64,000 nt of DNA from a virus: positions 185,854 through 249,853 of IMG/VR virus record IMGVR_UViG_3300025000_000053; one strand, written 5' to 3'. Within the stretch, counting starts at the first letter, position 1, and the number at the start of each line of letters is the position of its first letter. Position numbers and translations under genes: made by a program. The notes under the pieces are model-generated. The model did not search any database. It had not been told where the DNA came from and saw only the letters and a list, made by a program, of their open reading frames with translations. Shown piece by piece: positions 8,427 to 17,815 of the stretch.

Positions 8427-11060
8427 CTATATTATTTCTATATTGATATCATCAATATCAATAGTTAAATACTCTGGTATAAAATTCATTAGTTCTTCTT
8501 TAGATAAAGTTGACATATCAACAGTTTTATTTTCTATAACCTGTATAGAAGAATCATAATCATTTATTTTAACAAATTTAAGATAATTAACTTCTCTAAT
8601 ATTTGTTTGTATTGCTGTAATTAAATTAGATATATATAGTGAATTATTACCTTTGATATTTATACTTTCAATATATTTCTTAATATAAGTTTTTAATTTT
8701 TTTATTAAACCATCATCATCATTATCAATAATCGGGTTTACTTTAAACCAAATCTTACAATTAACTTTATCTAATAAAATTTTTTCTTCTCCTGCTACAA
8801 AATTTTTAGAAAACCCATAAGTATTATAAAATTTAACATCAATCGAATAATTATTTGTAATTAAATTAATTACATCATCCATATTTTTATATTGTAAAAA
8901 TAATCTGTGAATAAAATCATTATATTTATCGGTATCTTTCATTGTATCAGCTTTTACAAGAGGGATAAAGTTTAAAAGCATATAATAATTTAATTCATCT
9001 ATTTGAACATATTTCATTCTACTTCTAATTAGACTTAGAGGTTTTATAAAATCAATTTTTTCATCTATAGTTGAATACATATTTGTTAATGAAAAATCTT
9101 GTAAATCTAGTATATGATTAAATTTATGATTCATGTTAACATCTGTATATTTATAAAACACATATATATTCATATTTGAATTATTCATCGGAATTATTTT
9201 TATTGATGGTTGACCCGTTAATATATCTTTAACATTAAGTACTCTAAACTTCTGATCTACTGTTATATAATCATCTGTTTGTAATAAAGTTTCGAAAGTA
9301 AATAAATTTAATTCTTCATCATATTTAGATAAAGTAAAATCAACATAACAAACTTCATTAATATCTGTAAAAACACCTATTACTTTAATAATTTGTGATA
9401 CCGCTGTAATAATATCAGTAAATTCATCAGTAACTATATTTAAATCAAATGTCGGTATTATAGTAGTAGATAATTTATATTCATCCTCTCCAATTAAAGC
9501 ATTTCTACCTATATTTAAATTATTACATATAAATTGAACTATAGAATTACTATTAACATACGAATAATCTAATTGTATTGTTTTTATTATAGAATTTAAA
9601 AAGAATCCCACTATAGCTGGTCTTTTTGTAACTGTTATTAAAAATGGATTCGTATATATGAAATCATAATTTAAAATTGTTAAATCATCATTAATTGTTT
9701 TTAATGGTATTATTTCACCAGTATCTATACTTTCATCAATATATTTAAATAAATGACCAGGTTTTAATAAAAGTCTATTCCCTTGTTCATATTCTAAATC
9801 AAAATCTAAAGGTTTTATTTTTAAATGTAATGTATTTGTACTATATATATTTTCATCTATTCCTTTACTTAGTATAAAAGAACCAAATAATCTTTCAAAT
9901 GGATCATTTCTTCGTTTAGTGAATAATATATCTGCTCCATATTTATATTTTAAGTTATCAAAATATAACTGTAAATCGTTCTCAGTAGTTAATGATTCTA
10001 CAGTTGAAAATTTTTTTACTGTATTTTGTTGTAATTCAGTTCTTGGTAAAATATCTAAACCTAATTTACTTTCAGTTTGTGTGATAGCGAATAAAATTAT
10101 ATTATTATTGTATTCATATTTCTCAGACTTAGGTATTACTGATATATTATTACCTTGATATAATGGAAAATTACCTTTACTCCCAATTGTATTAAATATA
10201 TAGATTTTTATCTCTGAATTAAATTTTGGTTGGAAATAATTTTCCAACGGTGTGAATGATATGTTAATTAGTTGACTATCTTTAGAAGAGTAATAACAGA
10301 ATGGTTCTTTTAAAGGAGGGGTATTAATTAATTTTTTTTGTAATTGAATAAATTGAGTAGAATCCGGTGATTTATAAAATATTTCAAAATTTGCCAGATA
10401 ATCACTAAATTCTATTGGGATTGTTGGATAATTTATTTTATCATTAGTTATAATATGTTCTGTTTTAATAAATTTATTCATTTGTTTAACCTTAACTGAT
10501 AAACATAAATATTTACTACCACTATAATTAATTCTTTTTATTTTAATATATGGATTATTAATATTACTAAGTGTATTATTGAAATCTAAATTATAATAAG
10601 CTACATAAATATATTCCCCAAGTTGTTTTGTAGCAATAATTTTAATATCATAATCTAACATGAACTGTATACCTTCTACATCTATAATCATATTTGAATC
10701 TAATATGAATTCAATAAATGTACCTTTATTTGTTCCTAATCTAATAACATCGTCTTCATTTACAAATAATACAATTCCCATTTCTGATGGTGTTGCAAAA
10801 ATATTATCTATTTGAAATAATGACGCATAATTATAAATTGACTCGGGTAAATCTGCTTTATTAGGAAAAATTTCAGGTATAAGTGTAGCTAAAGTATTGA
10901 AAGAGTCTTCACTAATTGTAGTTATCATTTCAGTTGCATATCCTAACAAACCGACATTGAGTTGATTAACATCATCTAAATTAAAATATTTTTTAATTAA
11001 ATTAAGAGAGAACTCTTTTATTGTATATCCACTACTATAATCCCTAATATTTTTAGCCAT
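8427..11060 (-). CDS. Probable baseplate/tail structural protein, 877 residues
   Basis: The start MAKNIRDYSSG at 11060 has GGGAG at suitable spacing; a GTG three codons upstream overlaps the previous stop. The protein is mostly beta-rich with no catalytic motif and looks like a large phage baseplate wedge protein: the N-terminal 90 residues are helical (IKEFSLNLIKKYFNLDD) and the rest is an extended beta region. The preceding gene, an SH3b virion protein, ends 5 nt upstream, so the two are probably co-translated. The baseplate assignment rests on size, composition and neighbours. Confidence 0.55.
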   Translation of the reverse strand: MAKNIRDYSSGYTIKEFSLNLIKKYFNLDDVNQLNVGLLGYATEMITTISEDSFNTLATLIPEIFPNKADLPESIYNYASLFQIDNIFATPSEMGIVLFVNEDDVIRLGTNKGTFIEFILDSNMIIDVEGIQFMLDYDIKIIATKQLGEYIYVAYYNLDFNNTLSNINNPYIKIKRINYSGSKYLCLSVKVKQMNKFIKTEHIITNDKINYPTIPIEFSDYLANFEIFYKSPDSTQFIQLQKKLINTPPLKEPFCYYSSKDSQLINISFTPLENYFQPKFNSEIKIYIFNTIGSKGNFPLYQGNNISVIPKSEKYEYNNNIILFAITQTESKLGLDILPRTELQQNTVKKFSTVESLTTENDLQLYFDNLKYKYGADILFTKRRNDPFERLFGSFILSKGIDENIYSTNTLHLKIKPLDFDLEYEQGNRLLLKPGHLFKYIDESIDTGEIIPLKTINDDLTILNYDFIYTNPFLITVTKRPAIVGFFLNSIIKTIQLDYSYVNSNSIVQFICNNLNIGRNALIGEDEYKLSTTIIPTFDLNIVTDEFTDIITAVSQIIKVIGVFTDINEVCYVDFTLSKYDEELNLFTFETLLQTDDYITVDQKFRVLNVKDILTGQPSIKIIPMNNSNMNIYVFYKYTDVNMNHKFNHILDLQDFSLTNMYSTIDEKIDFIKPLSLIRSRMKYVQIDELNYYMLLNFIPLVKADTMKDTDKYNDFIHRLFLQYKNMDDVINLITNNYSIDVKFYNTYGFSKNFVAGEEKILLDKVNCKIWFKVNPIIDNDDDGLIKKLKTYIKKYIESINIKGNNSLYISNLITAIQTNIREVNYLKFVKINDYDSSIQVIENKTVDMSTLSKEELMNFIPEYLTIDIDDINIEII

Positions 11061-11065
11061 AATTA

Positions 11066-12487
11066 TCACTCCCTAAATCTTAATTTAAATACATAATCAC
11101 CATTTGCATTTTTAACAGTTTCTATAAAAGGAGACCCTGTAAATGTTTTTCCTGTAGATAATAAACCAGGTTCATAAGTTTTTTTATAAGTGAATCCACC
11201 TCTACTATTCATATTAAATTCTGCTAATGACAAAGGACTAAAATCTTCTTTAAATGAATACGCAAAACTAATAGAATACTCCGGCATTTTAAGTAAATTA
11301 TTTTTAGACCAACTTGATGTACTGGATGGAATATTAGTTGGAAATAGTCCAAAATATTTAGACCAGAATAAAATAGTTTCATTATCAGGTCCACATAGAA
11401 TATAATATAAACTGCAAGCATAATCTAATATTTTTTTATATATGAATTCAGCTTTAGATACTAACTCTCCTCTATAAATCTTTGAAATATAATCAACCCA
11501 TGCTTTAATAGTTTTATATATATATAACTTATCATTGTCTGTAAATGAAATAGAAATATTACCAGCAGTTTTAGATTCAATATTACTTCTACCATATTGA
11601 AGTTTATATCCTGTAAATGTTTCACCATGTTCTATAGTTTTAATATATTCATCTGATAATTCAAAAGATTGTGCTGTATTTGATAGAAATGGGTTGAAAT
11701 CATGTTCTGATGAAAAACTAGATGTTAGTGATATTAATAAATCAGGATTATTTTTAAAAAGATAATAATAAACAGATTCATTCTGTAATTGTGAATGTAA
11801 TGAATAATTCTTATTACCTTCATAGTTAATTATATTAAGATCAGGTCTTGTAAAAAATACATGGGCAAAAGTTTTAGATAAATGGTAATCTGGGAAAGCT
11901 ATTTTAAATCTATTAAAATTATGAAATAGTGAATAATTTAATTCATTAGATCCTTTATAACCAATAAGATTTAAGTTATTTTTTATTCTTTTTAAATTCT
12001 CGTCTATAAAAGAATAATCTGTTAAATAAGAATAAGTATTAACATCATCATTATTAATAATACGTTTTAATGAATCGATATCGGTAACACCAGTACCTGT
12101 TTTATTTAATTGTGAAGAAAAGGTTGTTGTATTTAAAGTATTATCATTTTGACCTTCATTAAGTGTATTACTGCTACTACTACTAATTGTAATAGATTTT
12201 GGTATTATAAATACATCAGTAGGTGTTGTTGGTGAGGTTTGTGTACCTGAATCTTCAAAATCTTGAACCATTTCAAGATAAACACCATTTCCACCACCAC
12301 CTGGGTTATATCCACAAACCCAACCCCTACCATCCTCTAGTTTATACCACGTTTGAGTACCAACATCTTTAATACCGTTAATTATTATTAAAGCACCTTT
12401 ATTTAATGAACCGACTATTTGATAAGATGTGCCAGCACCTTGACGAATATTTAATGTAAGAACTACCACTCTAAGTTCTTGTCTCAT
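11066..12487 (-). CDS. Virion structural protein with N-terminal SH3b domain (second copy)
   Basis: 473 residues starting at MRQELRVVV (12487), preceded by GGTGA at 7 nt and matching the MRQEVKVV start of its paralogue at 4319. Residues 1-75 form an SH3b domain ending in GYNPGGGGNGVYLE; a Thr/Pro/Ser linker follows. Beyond residue 150 it does not visibly resemble the paralogue. The stop codon overlaps a GTG of the next gene. It probably belongs to a cell-wall-contacting tail part. Confidence 0.7.
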   Translation of the reverse strand: MRQELRVVVLTLNIRQGAGTSYQIVGSLNKGALIIINGIKDVGTQTWYKLEDGRGWVCGYNPGGGGNGVYLEMVQDFEDSGTQTSPTTPTDVFIIPKSITISSSSSNTLNEGQNDNTLNTTTFSSQLNKTGTGVTDIDSLKRIINNDDVNTYSYLTDYSFIDENLKRIKNNLNLIGYKGSNELNYSLFHNFNRFKIAFPDYHLSKTFAHVFFTRPDLNIINYEGNKNYSLHSQLQNESVYYYLFKNNPDLLISLTSSFSSEHDFNPFLSNTAQSFELSDEYIKTIEHGETFTGYKLQYGRSNIESKTAGNISISFTDNDKLYIYKTIKAWVDYISKIYRGELVSKAEFIYKKILDYACSLYYILCGPDNETILFWSKYFGLFPTNIPSSTSSWSKNNLLKMPEYSISFAYSFKEDFSPLSLAEFNMNSRGGFTYKKTYEPGLLSTGKTFTGSPFIETVKNANGDYVFKLRFRE

Positions 12488-12586
12488 TTTTTTCATCACC
12501 AACTTTCATATTATTAATTGTTAATTTAATGTTCAAGACAGAAAAAATAATGGTTTTTTTATTTATATATTATTTATCTAGAAAAT

Positions 12587-12907
12587 AAAAATAATCATCT
12601 GATCTAATAATAAATATACTTAAAAATAACATCCCCGCAAAATAATATTACTTATATAAAAAATAGATATAAGTTATTTTAAAAATTAAGGGAGAGTGTT
12701 ATTTTTATGTTAGACATAATATTTACTATTGTTCCTATGATTAATGCTATTACTACATTTACTAATATTGAAGAGGTAAGAAAAAATAAAAAAAAGAAAG
12801 AAACAGAATATAATAATCTATCTGACAAAGATCAACATAAACTTATTATGAGAAAATTTAATAAAAGTATGTCTAGTTAAAAACATAATAGTCAGATGAT
12901 TATTTTT
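12587..12907. repeat. 16-bp inverted repeat flanking a small gene
   Basis: AAAAATAATCATCTGA at 12587-12602 is the exact reverse complement of TCAGATGATTATTTTT at 12892-12907. The arms flank the 57-residue gene at 12707. The right arm also belongs to a local AATAGTC/GATTATT hairpin with a T-run and probably acts as terminator. The role of the left arm is unclear. Confidence 0.5.
12707..12880 (+). CDS. Small protein of 57 residues with hydrophobic N-terminus
   Basis: An ATG at 12707 follows GGGAGAG. The product begins MLDIIFTIVPMINAITTF, hydrophobic enough for one membrane-associated helix, and continues with a highly basic and polar tail (RKNKKKKE...). It is the first plus-strand gene after the divergent minus block and is followed by a hairpin with a T-run. 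Function unknown; a small membrane peptide is the most one can say. Confidence 0.5.
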   Translation: MLDIIFTIVPMINAITTFTNIEEVRKNKKKKETEYNNLSDKDQHKLIMRKFNKSMSS

Positions 12908-12965
12908 TTTGTTTATAAAACATATAAATAAAATAAATGTGTACGAAAGGAAGTGTAAAAATTCA

Positions 12966-14414
12966 ATGGGAGTTTTAAAAGATATAATGGATACACTTAG
13001 GGACATAGATATACATGGTAGTTTAGATGAATATTTTAAAAAAAAGAAATATTCATCTATAGCTAAACAATCCCAAGAAGGTACTCTTCAGTTCCCTGTT
13101 ATAGTTTCCAGAACATCACTTGATATAGAAAATCTTCAAACTATTTCCAGATCTTTAGAACGTCAATTTAGTTCTTTTGTTCAAATAGTTTTAACTATGA
13201 ATCCAGTTCTTAATATTGAAACTGAAAAGAACTTAGCAACATATTTAAGAAAGTTTCATCAAAATTCAGATAGTAAAACAGATATGAATGATATTACTAA
13301 TTTTTTTGTAGATATTGATAATTTGAAAGAAAATTATTTATTGTTGACAGATGAATATGATAACATTGCAATATTAACAGGTACATTTGAAGGTTGCTCT
13401 ACAAAACAAATTGTTGAAACCAATAGAGAGCAACTTAAAGTTATTTTAGAATATTTAAAATTAGATTTATTAAATGATAAGTTTACTCCAAATAATCAGT
13501 CATTGTATAAATTTAGTAATAATAATTTAACAAAATTTCATAATAGAAATGTTTTATTAGAAGCACCTAATAAACCACCTCAAGGTGGAGGGACAAAACC
13601 CCCACAACGTCCACCATATAAACCATCAGCACAAATAATTAGTAGTGTTGGAACTGTTAATAACACTTTTGTTAATAACACTAGTAAAGATAAAATTTAT
13701 AACGGTGGTGGTAGTGAATCAAAAAGATTGTCTGAATTTAATTTACCTAATAAAACATTAGTTGATAATGATGTTAAAAAATCAAATGAGTTAGTACCAA
13801 CTATGTTACACCTTCGTTTAAAATTGATAGATAAAAAAGGTGATAATCATGGTACACATGATTATTTAATAGGTATTAAAGCTGTTATTCATCCTGTAAA
13901 TTCTGAAGAAATGATAAGTAATGTTGTTAATGCTTGTAAAAACAATAATAAACTTTTTGATTTCATTAGATGGACTTCTGGTGAAATTAATTTCTTACAG
14001 GATTTTGTATTAAATATTAAAGAAATTAAAACCGATGTTAATAATAGAGGGAATGGTTCTTCTCCTTGGTGGATTACTTTAAAGAGAAGAAAAGCTTTAT
14101 CTAAAGTAAAAAATACATTACTTTTAGGTAATCAATTATTACCAAATACAACTTTAGTTCTATCTATGCAGGAAGTTGAATTAATTAAAGCGACATATGG
14201 ATATGATTTAATGAATACAACCTTTATTAATAAGGTTATGTTAGAATATTTCTTATTATGTGTTGTAATTGTTGATACTTCATCTCAATTAGCTCATTTT
14301 TTATTTGATGGGCAAAATTCTTATCAAACTAGTACATTTATTGGTTTGGAGAGAGAAAGTGGTTCGGATGAAAAGAAATTTAAAGAAATGCTTAAACTAA
14401 TTAATAGGGTTTAA
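12966..14414 (+). CDS. Hypothetical, probable virion protein with Pro-rich linker, 482 residues
   Basis: The start MGVLKDIMDTL at 12966 has AGGAAG about 13 nt upstream. Residues up to about 200 are helical. NVLLEAPNKPP then leads into a Pro/Gly-rich linker (QGGGTKPPQRPPYKPS), followed by a C-terminal domain of about 250 residues containing a hydrophobic stretch (LEYFLLCVVIVDTSSQLAHF). The LLE|A just before the linker fits a T4-type prohead protease site, as discussed for the multidomain protein at 32832. It sits directly before a probable membrane protein and four tandem paralogues, so an internal head or virion protein is plausible. Confidence 0.55.
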   Translation: MGVLKDIMDTLRDIDIHGSLDEYFKKKKYSSIAKQSQEGTLQFPVIVSRTSLDIENLQTISRSLERQFSSFVQIVLTMNPVLNIETEKNLATYLRKFHQNSDSKTDMNDITNFFVDIDNLKENYLLLTDEYDNIAILTGTFEGCSTKQIVETNREQLKVILEYLKLDLLNDKFTPNNQSLYKFSNNNLTKFHNRNVLLEAPNKPPQGGGTKPPQRPPYKPSAQIISSVGTVNNTFVNNTSKDKIYNGGGSESKRLSEFNLPNKTLVDNDVKKSNELVPTMLHLRLKLIDKKGDNHGTHDYLIGIKAVIHPVNSEEMISNVVNACKNNNKLFDFIRWTSGEINFLQDFVLNIKEIKTDVNNRGNGSSPWWITLKRRKALSKVKNTLLLGNQLLPNTTLVLSMQEVELIKATYGYDLMNTTFINKVMLEYFLLCVVIVDTSSQLAHFLFDGQNSYQTSTFIGLERESGSDEKKFKEMLKLINRV

Positions 14415-14443
14415 TTTTTTTATAAGGGAGGTTGAAAAAATAA

Positions 14444-15436
14444 ATGTTTACATTGAATGAAGTTTCTAAAATATTAATTGAAAATGCAATTACTCTTAAA
14501 GAAAAAAATCAAATATATTCTCTTAAAGAATCAGATCAAAATATTGTTAATAATACAATGATATCCAATTTATATAAATCAGCTATAGAAAAAGCTCATG
14601 TAGATTTTAATGATATTCCTAATAGTAAAGGGGACTTAACTAAATTTTCAGGTTTTAAATCAATGTTAGATAGTGTTGATTTGTTACATCAATTATCTAA
14701 TAAAACTAATGTTAAAATTGATGAATTAGATATTTTAGATAAAGCTATAAACAATATTATTAATTATAAAGAATCTTTTGAAAAAGGATTTAAATTAGAA
14801 AAAGAATTTATTATTTTACAATATAATATTCTTGTTTGTGCATGTATAGAAGGTTTAAGTTCTATTATTTCATCTTATGTTGATTTTATAAAAAGACCTG
14901 ATAGAATAGAATTTACTTTAATTAAATCTCCTCAATTGACAGGTCGAATTTGTATTATGAATCTCGAAAAATTTAATTCTTGTGTACGTAGTGGTGAATT
15001 TGGTAAAGTTATTAAATCTGTTATCGATAGTGGTAAAGAAGGTTTTGTTGGAACCGAAACATTAATGATTGGTACTTTAATAGTCGGTGGAGTTTTAGTT
15101 TTAGTTCCATTAATGAGAGAATTAATTTTTTATTTTTATTATTCTAGATTAAAAATTTCAGAATATTTAAAAACTCAAGCCTTATTTTTAGAAATTAATA
15201 AAAATAATATTAATATGAATTCATCTTTAAATTCCAAAAATAAGAAACAAATTTTGGATAGACAACAAACTGTTATTAGGAATTTACAAGCATTATCTGA
15301 TAAAATCCGTGTTGACGATACAACTTCAACAACACAAACTTATAAAAATATGAATACGGAAAATAAAGGTTGGTCACTTGGTAGTGTTAAAACTCAATCT
15401 GCATCTGTAGATGGAAATGGGTTTAAGTTACTATAA
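14444..15436 (+). CDS. Hypothetical membrane-type protein, 330 residues
   Basis: A good AAGGGAGG site precedes the ATG. The N-terminal two thirds are helical. Residues about 205-228 (MIGTLIVGGVLVLVPLMREL) form a clear hydrophobic segment followed by aromatic and basic residues and a polar C-terminus. Near the N-terminus, ILIENA and SLKESD resemble the I/L-x-E cleavage pattern seen in neighbouring proteins. Function not recognised. It lies in one operon with the gene before (29 nt) and the four tandem paralogues after it. Confidence 0.6.
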   Translation: MFTLNEVSKILIENAITLKEKNQIYSLKESDQNIVNNTMISNLYKSAIEKAHVDFNDIPNSKGDLTKFSGFKSMLDSVDLLHQLSNKTNVKIDELDILDKAINNIINYKESFEKGFKLEKEFIILQYNILVCACIEGLSSIISSYVDFIKRPDRIEFTLIKSPQLTGRICIMNLEKFNSCVRSGEFGKVIKSVIDSGKEGFVGTETLMIGTLIVGGVLVLVPLMRELIFYFYYSRLKISEYLKTQALFLEINKNNINMNSSLNSKNKKQILDRQQTVIRNLQALSDKIRVDDTTSTTQTYKNMNTENKGWSLGSVKTQSASVDGNGFKLL

Positions 15437-15511
15437 AAAAATAACTTTATTAAATTGACAATATAAACATATTTATAAAAAATCCTAATACTGAAAGGTG
15501 GTAAAATAATA

Positions 15512-16573
15512 ATGGCTATTTTTAATAGAGTAGGAAGAGGAATTACCATACCTTCATATAGTGGGTATGATTGTTTGGTTAATGGGGATTTGTTAGCAAT
15601 TCAAGAAGGTTATGAAGACCAATTGGCAATCATTGAGTCCATTCATGAAATGGATATAGAAGAAATTAATATGGAAAGTGATGTTAAAACTTTACGGGAA
15701 TCCGGTGCTGATGAAGTTAAAATTCAAACTCGTATTAATGAATTTGAATCTGTGGTTGAAAGTGCCATGGGTGGAGTCTGGGAAAACATTAAAGCGTTCT
15801 TCAGCAAAATGTGGGGTAAATTACAGCAGTTTTTTGCTTCTGTTATTCGTTTCTTTGACGGGTTGTTTAAAAGTGGTAAAGATTTTGCCACTAAATATGA
15901 GAAAGAACTTAGAAGGCTTAGTTTATCCGGTTATAAGCATAAAATGTTCAACTATAGTGAATTGGATGGTAACAATCATGTATCCAACGGTATCACTGTA
16001 GCAATGGAAATTGTAAATCAAACTGGAGCTTTAAAGAATTTCTCTTCTGACACTGAGGCTAAAAAATGTTTGGAAGATATGGAAGAAAATAAAGAAGAAA
16101 CCATTAATAAAGTTCGTGGAGCTTTTGTTGGCGGTGGTTCTAAAGATAGTGATGATTTTAAAAAAGGTCTATTCTCACACTTTAGGAGCGGTGCTAAAGA
16201 TAGTGAAGATATTGAAGAGCAATCCGTTAATATTGGAACCATTATTAATGCTTTAATAAGTGATAAATATGCTAAAATGGCAAAAGATTCTGAATCAGCC
16301 GCTGAGAAATCATTTACCACTATTATTAAAACTGTTAATGATAGGGAAAAAGAGTTTGGTAAATCTGTCGATGACAAGAATAAATCTGACGATAAGAGGA
16401 AACTTGCTTCTGTTCAAATTTCTATTATGCAAAAATATTCATCTTTGTTCAGTGAAGCCAAGACCATTGCCCTTGAATATTTTAGTGCATGGAAACAAGC
16501 TATTACTGAACGTGAGTCTGTATATAAGCAAGTATGTGTAAGTGCGTTTAGATATAAGGAAGAAAAAAAATAA
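15512..16573 (+). CDS. Tandem paralogue 1 of 4: amphipathic aromatic-core protein, probably packaged
   Basis: 353 residues. The central signature GVWENIKAFFSKMWGKLQ (about 88-105) is an aromatic/basic amphipathic helix, followed by a phrase on the model of F-D-G-L-F-K-S-G-K, then YEKELRRL and YKHKMFNYS. The same order recurs in the next three genes. Before the helix are four [I/L/V/N]xES motifs, the last VVE83|S84, matching a T4-type prohead protease signal; this would remove an acidic N-terminal propeptide. Codon use is visibly less AT-rich than most neighbours, which suggests high expression. Function unknown; an internal head protein delivered with the DNA is the inference. Confidence 0.65.
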   Translation: MAIFNRVGRGITIPSYSGYDCLVNGDLLAIQEGYEDQLAIIESIHEMDIEEINMESDVKTLRESGADEVKIQTRINEFESVVESAMGGVWENIKAFFSKMWGKLQQFFASVIRFFDGLFKSGKDFATKYEKELRRLSLSGYKHKMFNYSELDGNNHVSNGITVAMEIVNQTGALKNFSSDTEAKKCLEDMEENKEETINKVRGAFVGGGSKDSDDFKKGLFSHFRSGAKDSEDIEEQSVNIGTIINALISDKYAKMAKDSESAAEKSFTTIIKTVNDREKEFGKSVDDKNKSDDKRKLASVQISIMQKYSSLFSEAKTIALEYFSAWKQAITERESVYKQVCVSAFRYKEEKK

Positions 16574-16621
16574 TTGAATAATAAGAATATAAGTTAAAAA
16601 ATCAAAGGGGGATACATTCAA

Positions 16622-17707
16622 ATGGTTATTTTTGGACATAAGAGAACTAATGATGTAAATGTCGATTTTGATATTTCAAAATATGACCACATCCAACCTA
16701 CTACTGAAGCATTGGAACAAATCATAACAGAATCAGCTAAAGATTCTTATAAAATCCGTGCAAGTATATATATTTCGGATGTACTGATGGAGCAAGCTGT
16801 ACTGACTGAATCAGCTGATCCTCAAGTTCTTCTTGAGGTATTTGGTAAAGGTTTCTTTACCAAAATAAAAGACATGTTCGTAAGAATGTGGAATGCTATA
16901 AAAGCTTTCTTTGAAAAAATGAAAAGACAACTTATTTTGTTTTTCTCTTCCGGTAAAACTTTTGTAGAAAAGTTTGAAAATGAATTACGCAGTAAGAATG
17001 CAAAAGATTATAAGTACAAATCATTTAAATATACTCCGAGTAAAGGTGATAGTTATGGTAGTAAAGTACTTGATGCAATTAATTCAACTGAAAATGAATA
17101 TGAAAATAAACTTAGTAGTTTAGATGTAAGAGACGTTTCTAAACACAAGAGTGCAATGGATTCTAAAAAAGATAATATGAAGGATTCATATGATACCGGT
17201 GAGGAAAAAGAAGGTATATTTAAAAGTTTAAATGTTGATTCTATTTCTGAATTACAGGAAGAATCATATAAAGAGTACAGGAATGGTTCAAAAGAAAAAG
17301 AAGAATTTAAAGATTTTGAAAACAACAGTAAAGAAGACATGATTAAATTCATTAAAGACAAGGATAAAAATATAACTGACCTTGATAGATATCAGAAAGA
17401 TTTGGATTCTCATTTCAGTAAAGTAATTAAGGCTATTGAAGCCGCCGGAAGTAAGTATAAGAATGAGGAATTATCTAAGGTATCACCTTATGTTTCTCAT
17501 AGCGTTGAAATGTTGAGATTCTGTATGTCGATTCGTTCAGCATTAGTTAAGATGCATATCGATTATATAAAAGATGCAGCCAGTGATTTCGAATCTATTT
17601 TAAAAGGTTTTTTAAGATTTAAAGTAGTTAAAGAAAGTTTTGAAGGTAATTATGATGATGATAAAGGTATTACCAATATCTTTGAAGCAGCAATGAAATT
17701 AGTTTAA
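16622..17707 (+). CDS. Tandem paralogue 2 of 4
   Basis: 361 residues with AAAGGGGG before the start. It follows the same plan as its upstream neighbour: an acidic N-terminus with ITE37|S, LTE63|S and LLE72|V, then KIKDMFVRMWNAIKAFF, SSGKTFVEKFENELR and YKYKSFKYT, then a long charged helical region. The end (VVKESF and IFEAAMKLV) holds another VKES-type site. It is followed by a strong hairpin. Probably co-expressed with paralogue 1 and also packaged; no biochemical function is evident. Confidence 0.65.
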   Translation: MVIFGHKRTNDVNVDFDISKYDHIQPTTEALEQIITESAKDSYKIRASIYISDVLMEQAVLTESADPQVLLEVFGKGFFTKIKDMFVRMWNAIKAFFEKMKRQLILFFSSGKTFVEKFENELRSKNAKDYKYKSFKYTPSKGDSYGSKVLDAINSTENEYENKLSSLDVRDVSKHKSAMDSKKDNMKDSYDTGEEKEGIFKSLNVDSISELQEESYKEYRNGSKEKEEFKDFENNSKEDMIKFIKDKDKNITDLDRYQKDLDSHFSKVIKAIEAAGSKYKNEELSKVSPYVSHSVEMLRFCMSIRSALVKMHIDYIKDAASDFESILKGFLRFKVVKESFEGNYDDDKGITNIFEAAMKLV

Positions 17708-17715
17708 TATATTAA

Positions 17716-17755
17716 TACATTAGATGAATAGTAAATAAACTATTCATCTAATGTA
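17716..17755 (+). terminator. Strong hairpin terminator after paralogue 2
   Basis: A 17-bp stem TACATTAGATGAATAGT/ACTATTCATCTAATGTA with loop AAATAA is followed by TTTTAT. It separates paralogues 1-2 from 3-4. Confidence 0.85.
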
Positions 17756-17815
17756 TTTTATATTTTCTTTGAAAACAAATAAATAAGAAAAAAGAAAAGG
17801 AGTTGACTTTTATTT

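Noticed and set aside
12587-12907. Inverted repeats as ends of a mobile element
   Set aside because: No transposase, no target duplication, and the right arm is explained as a terminator.
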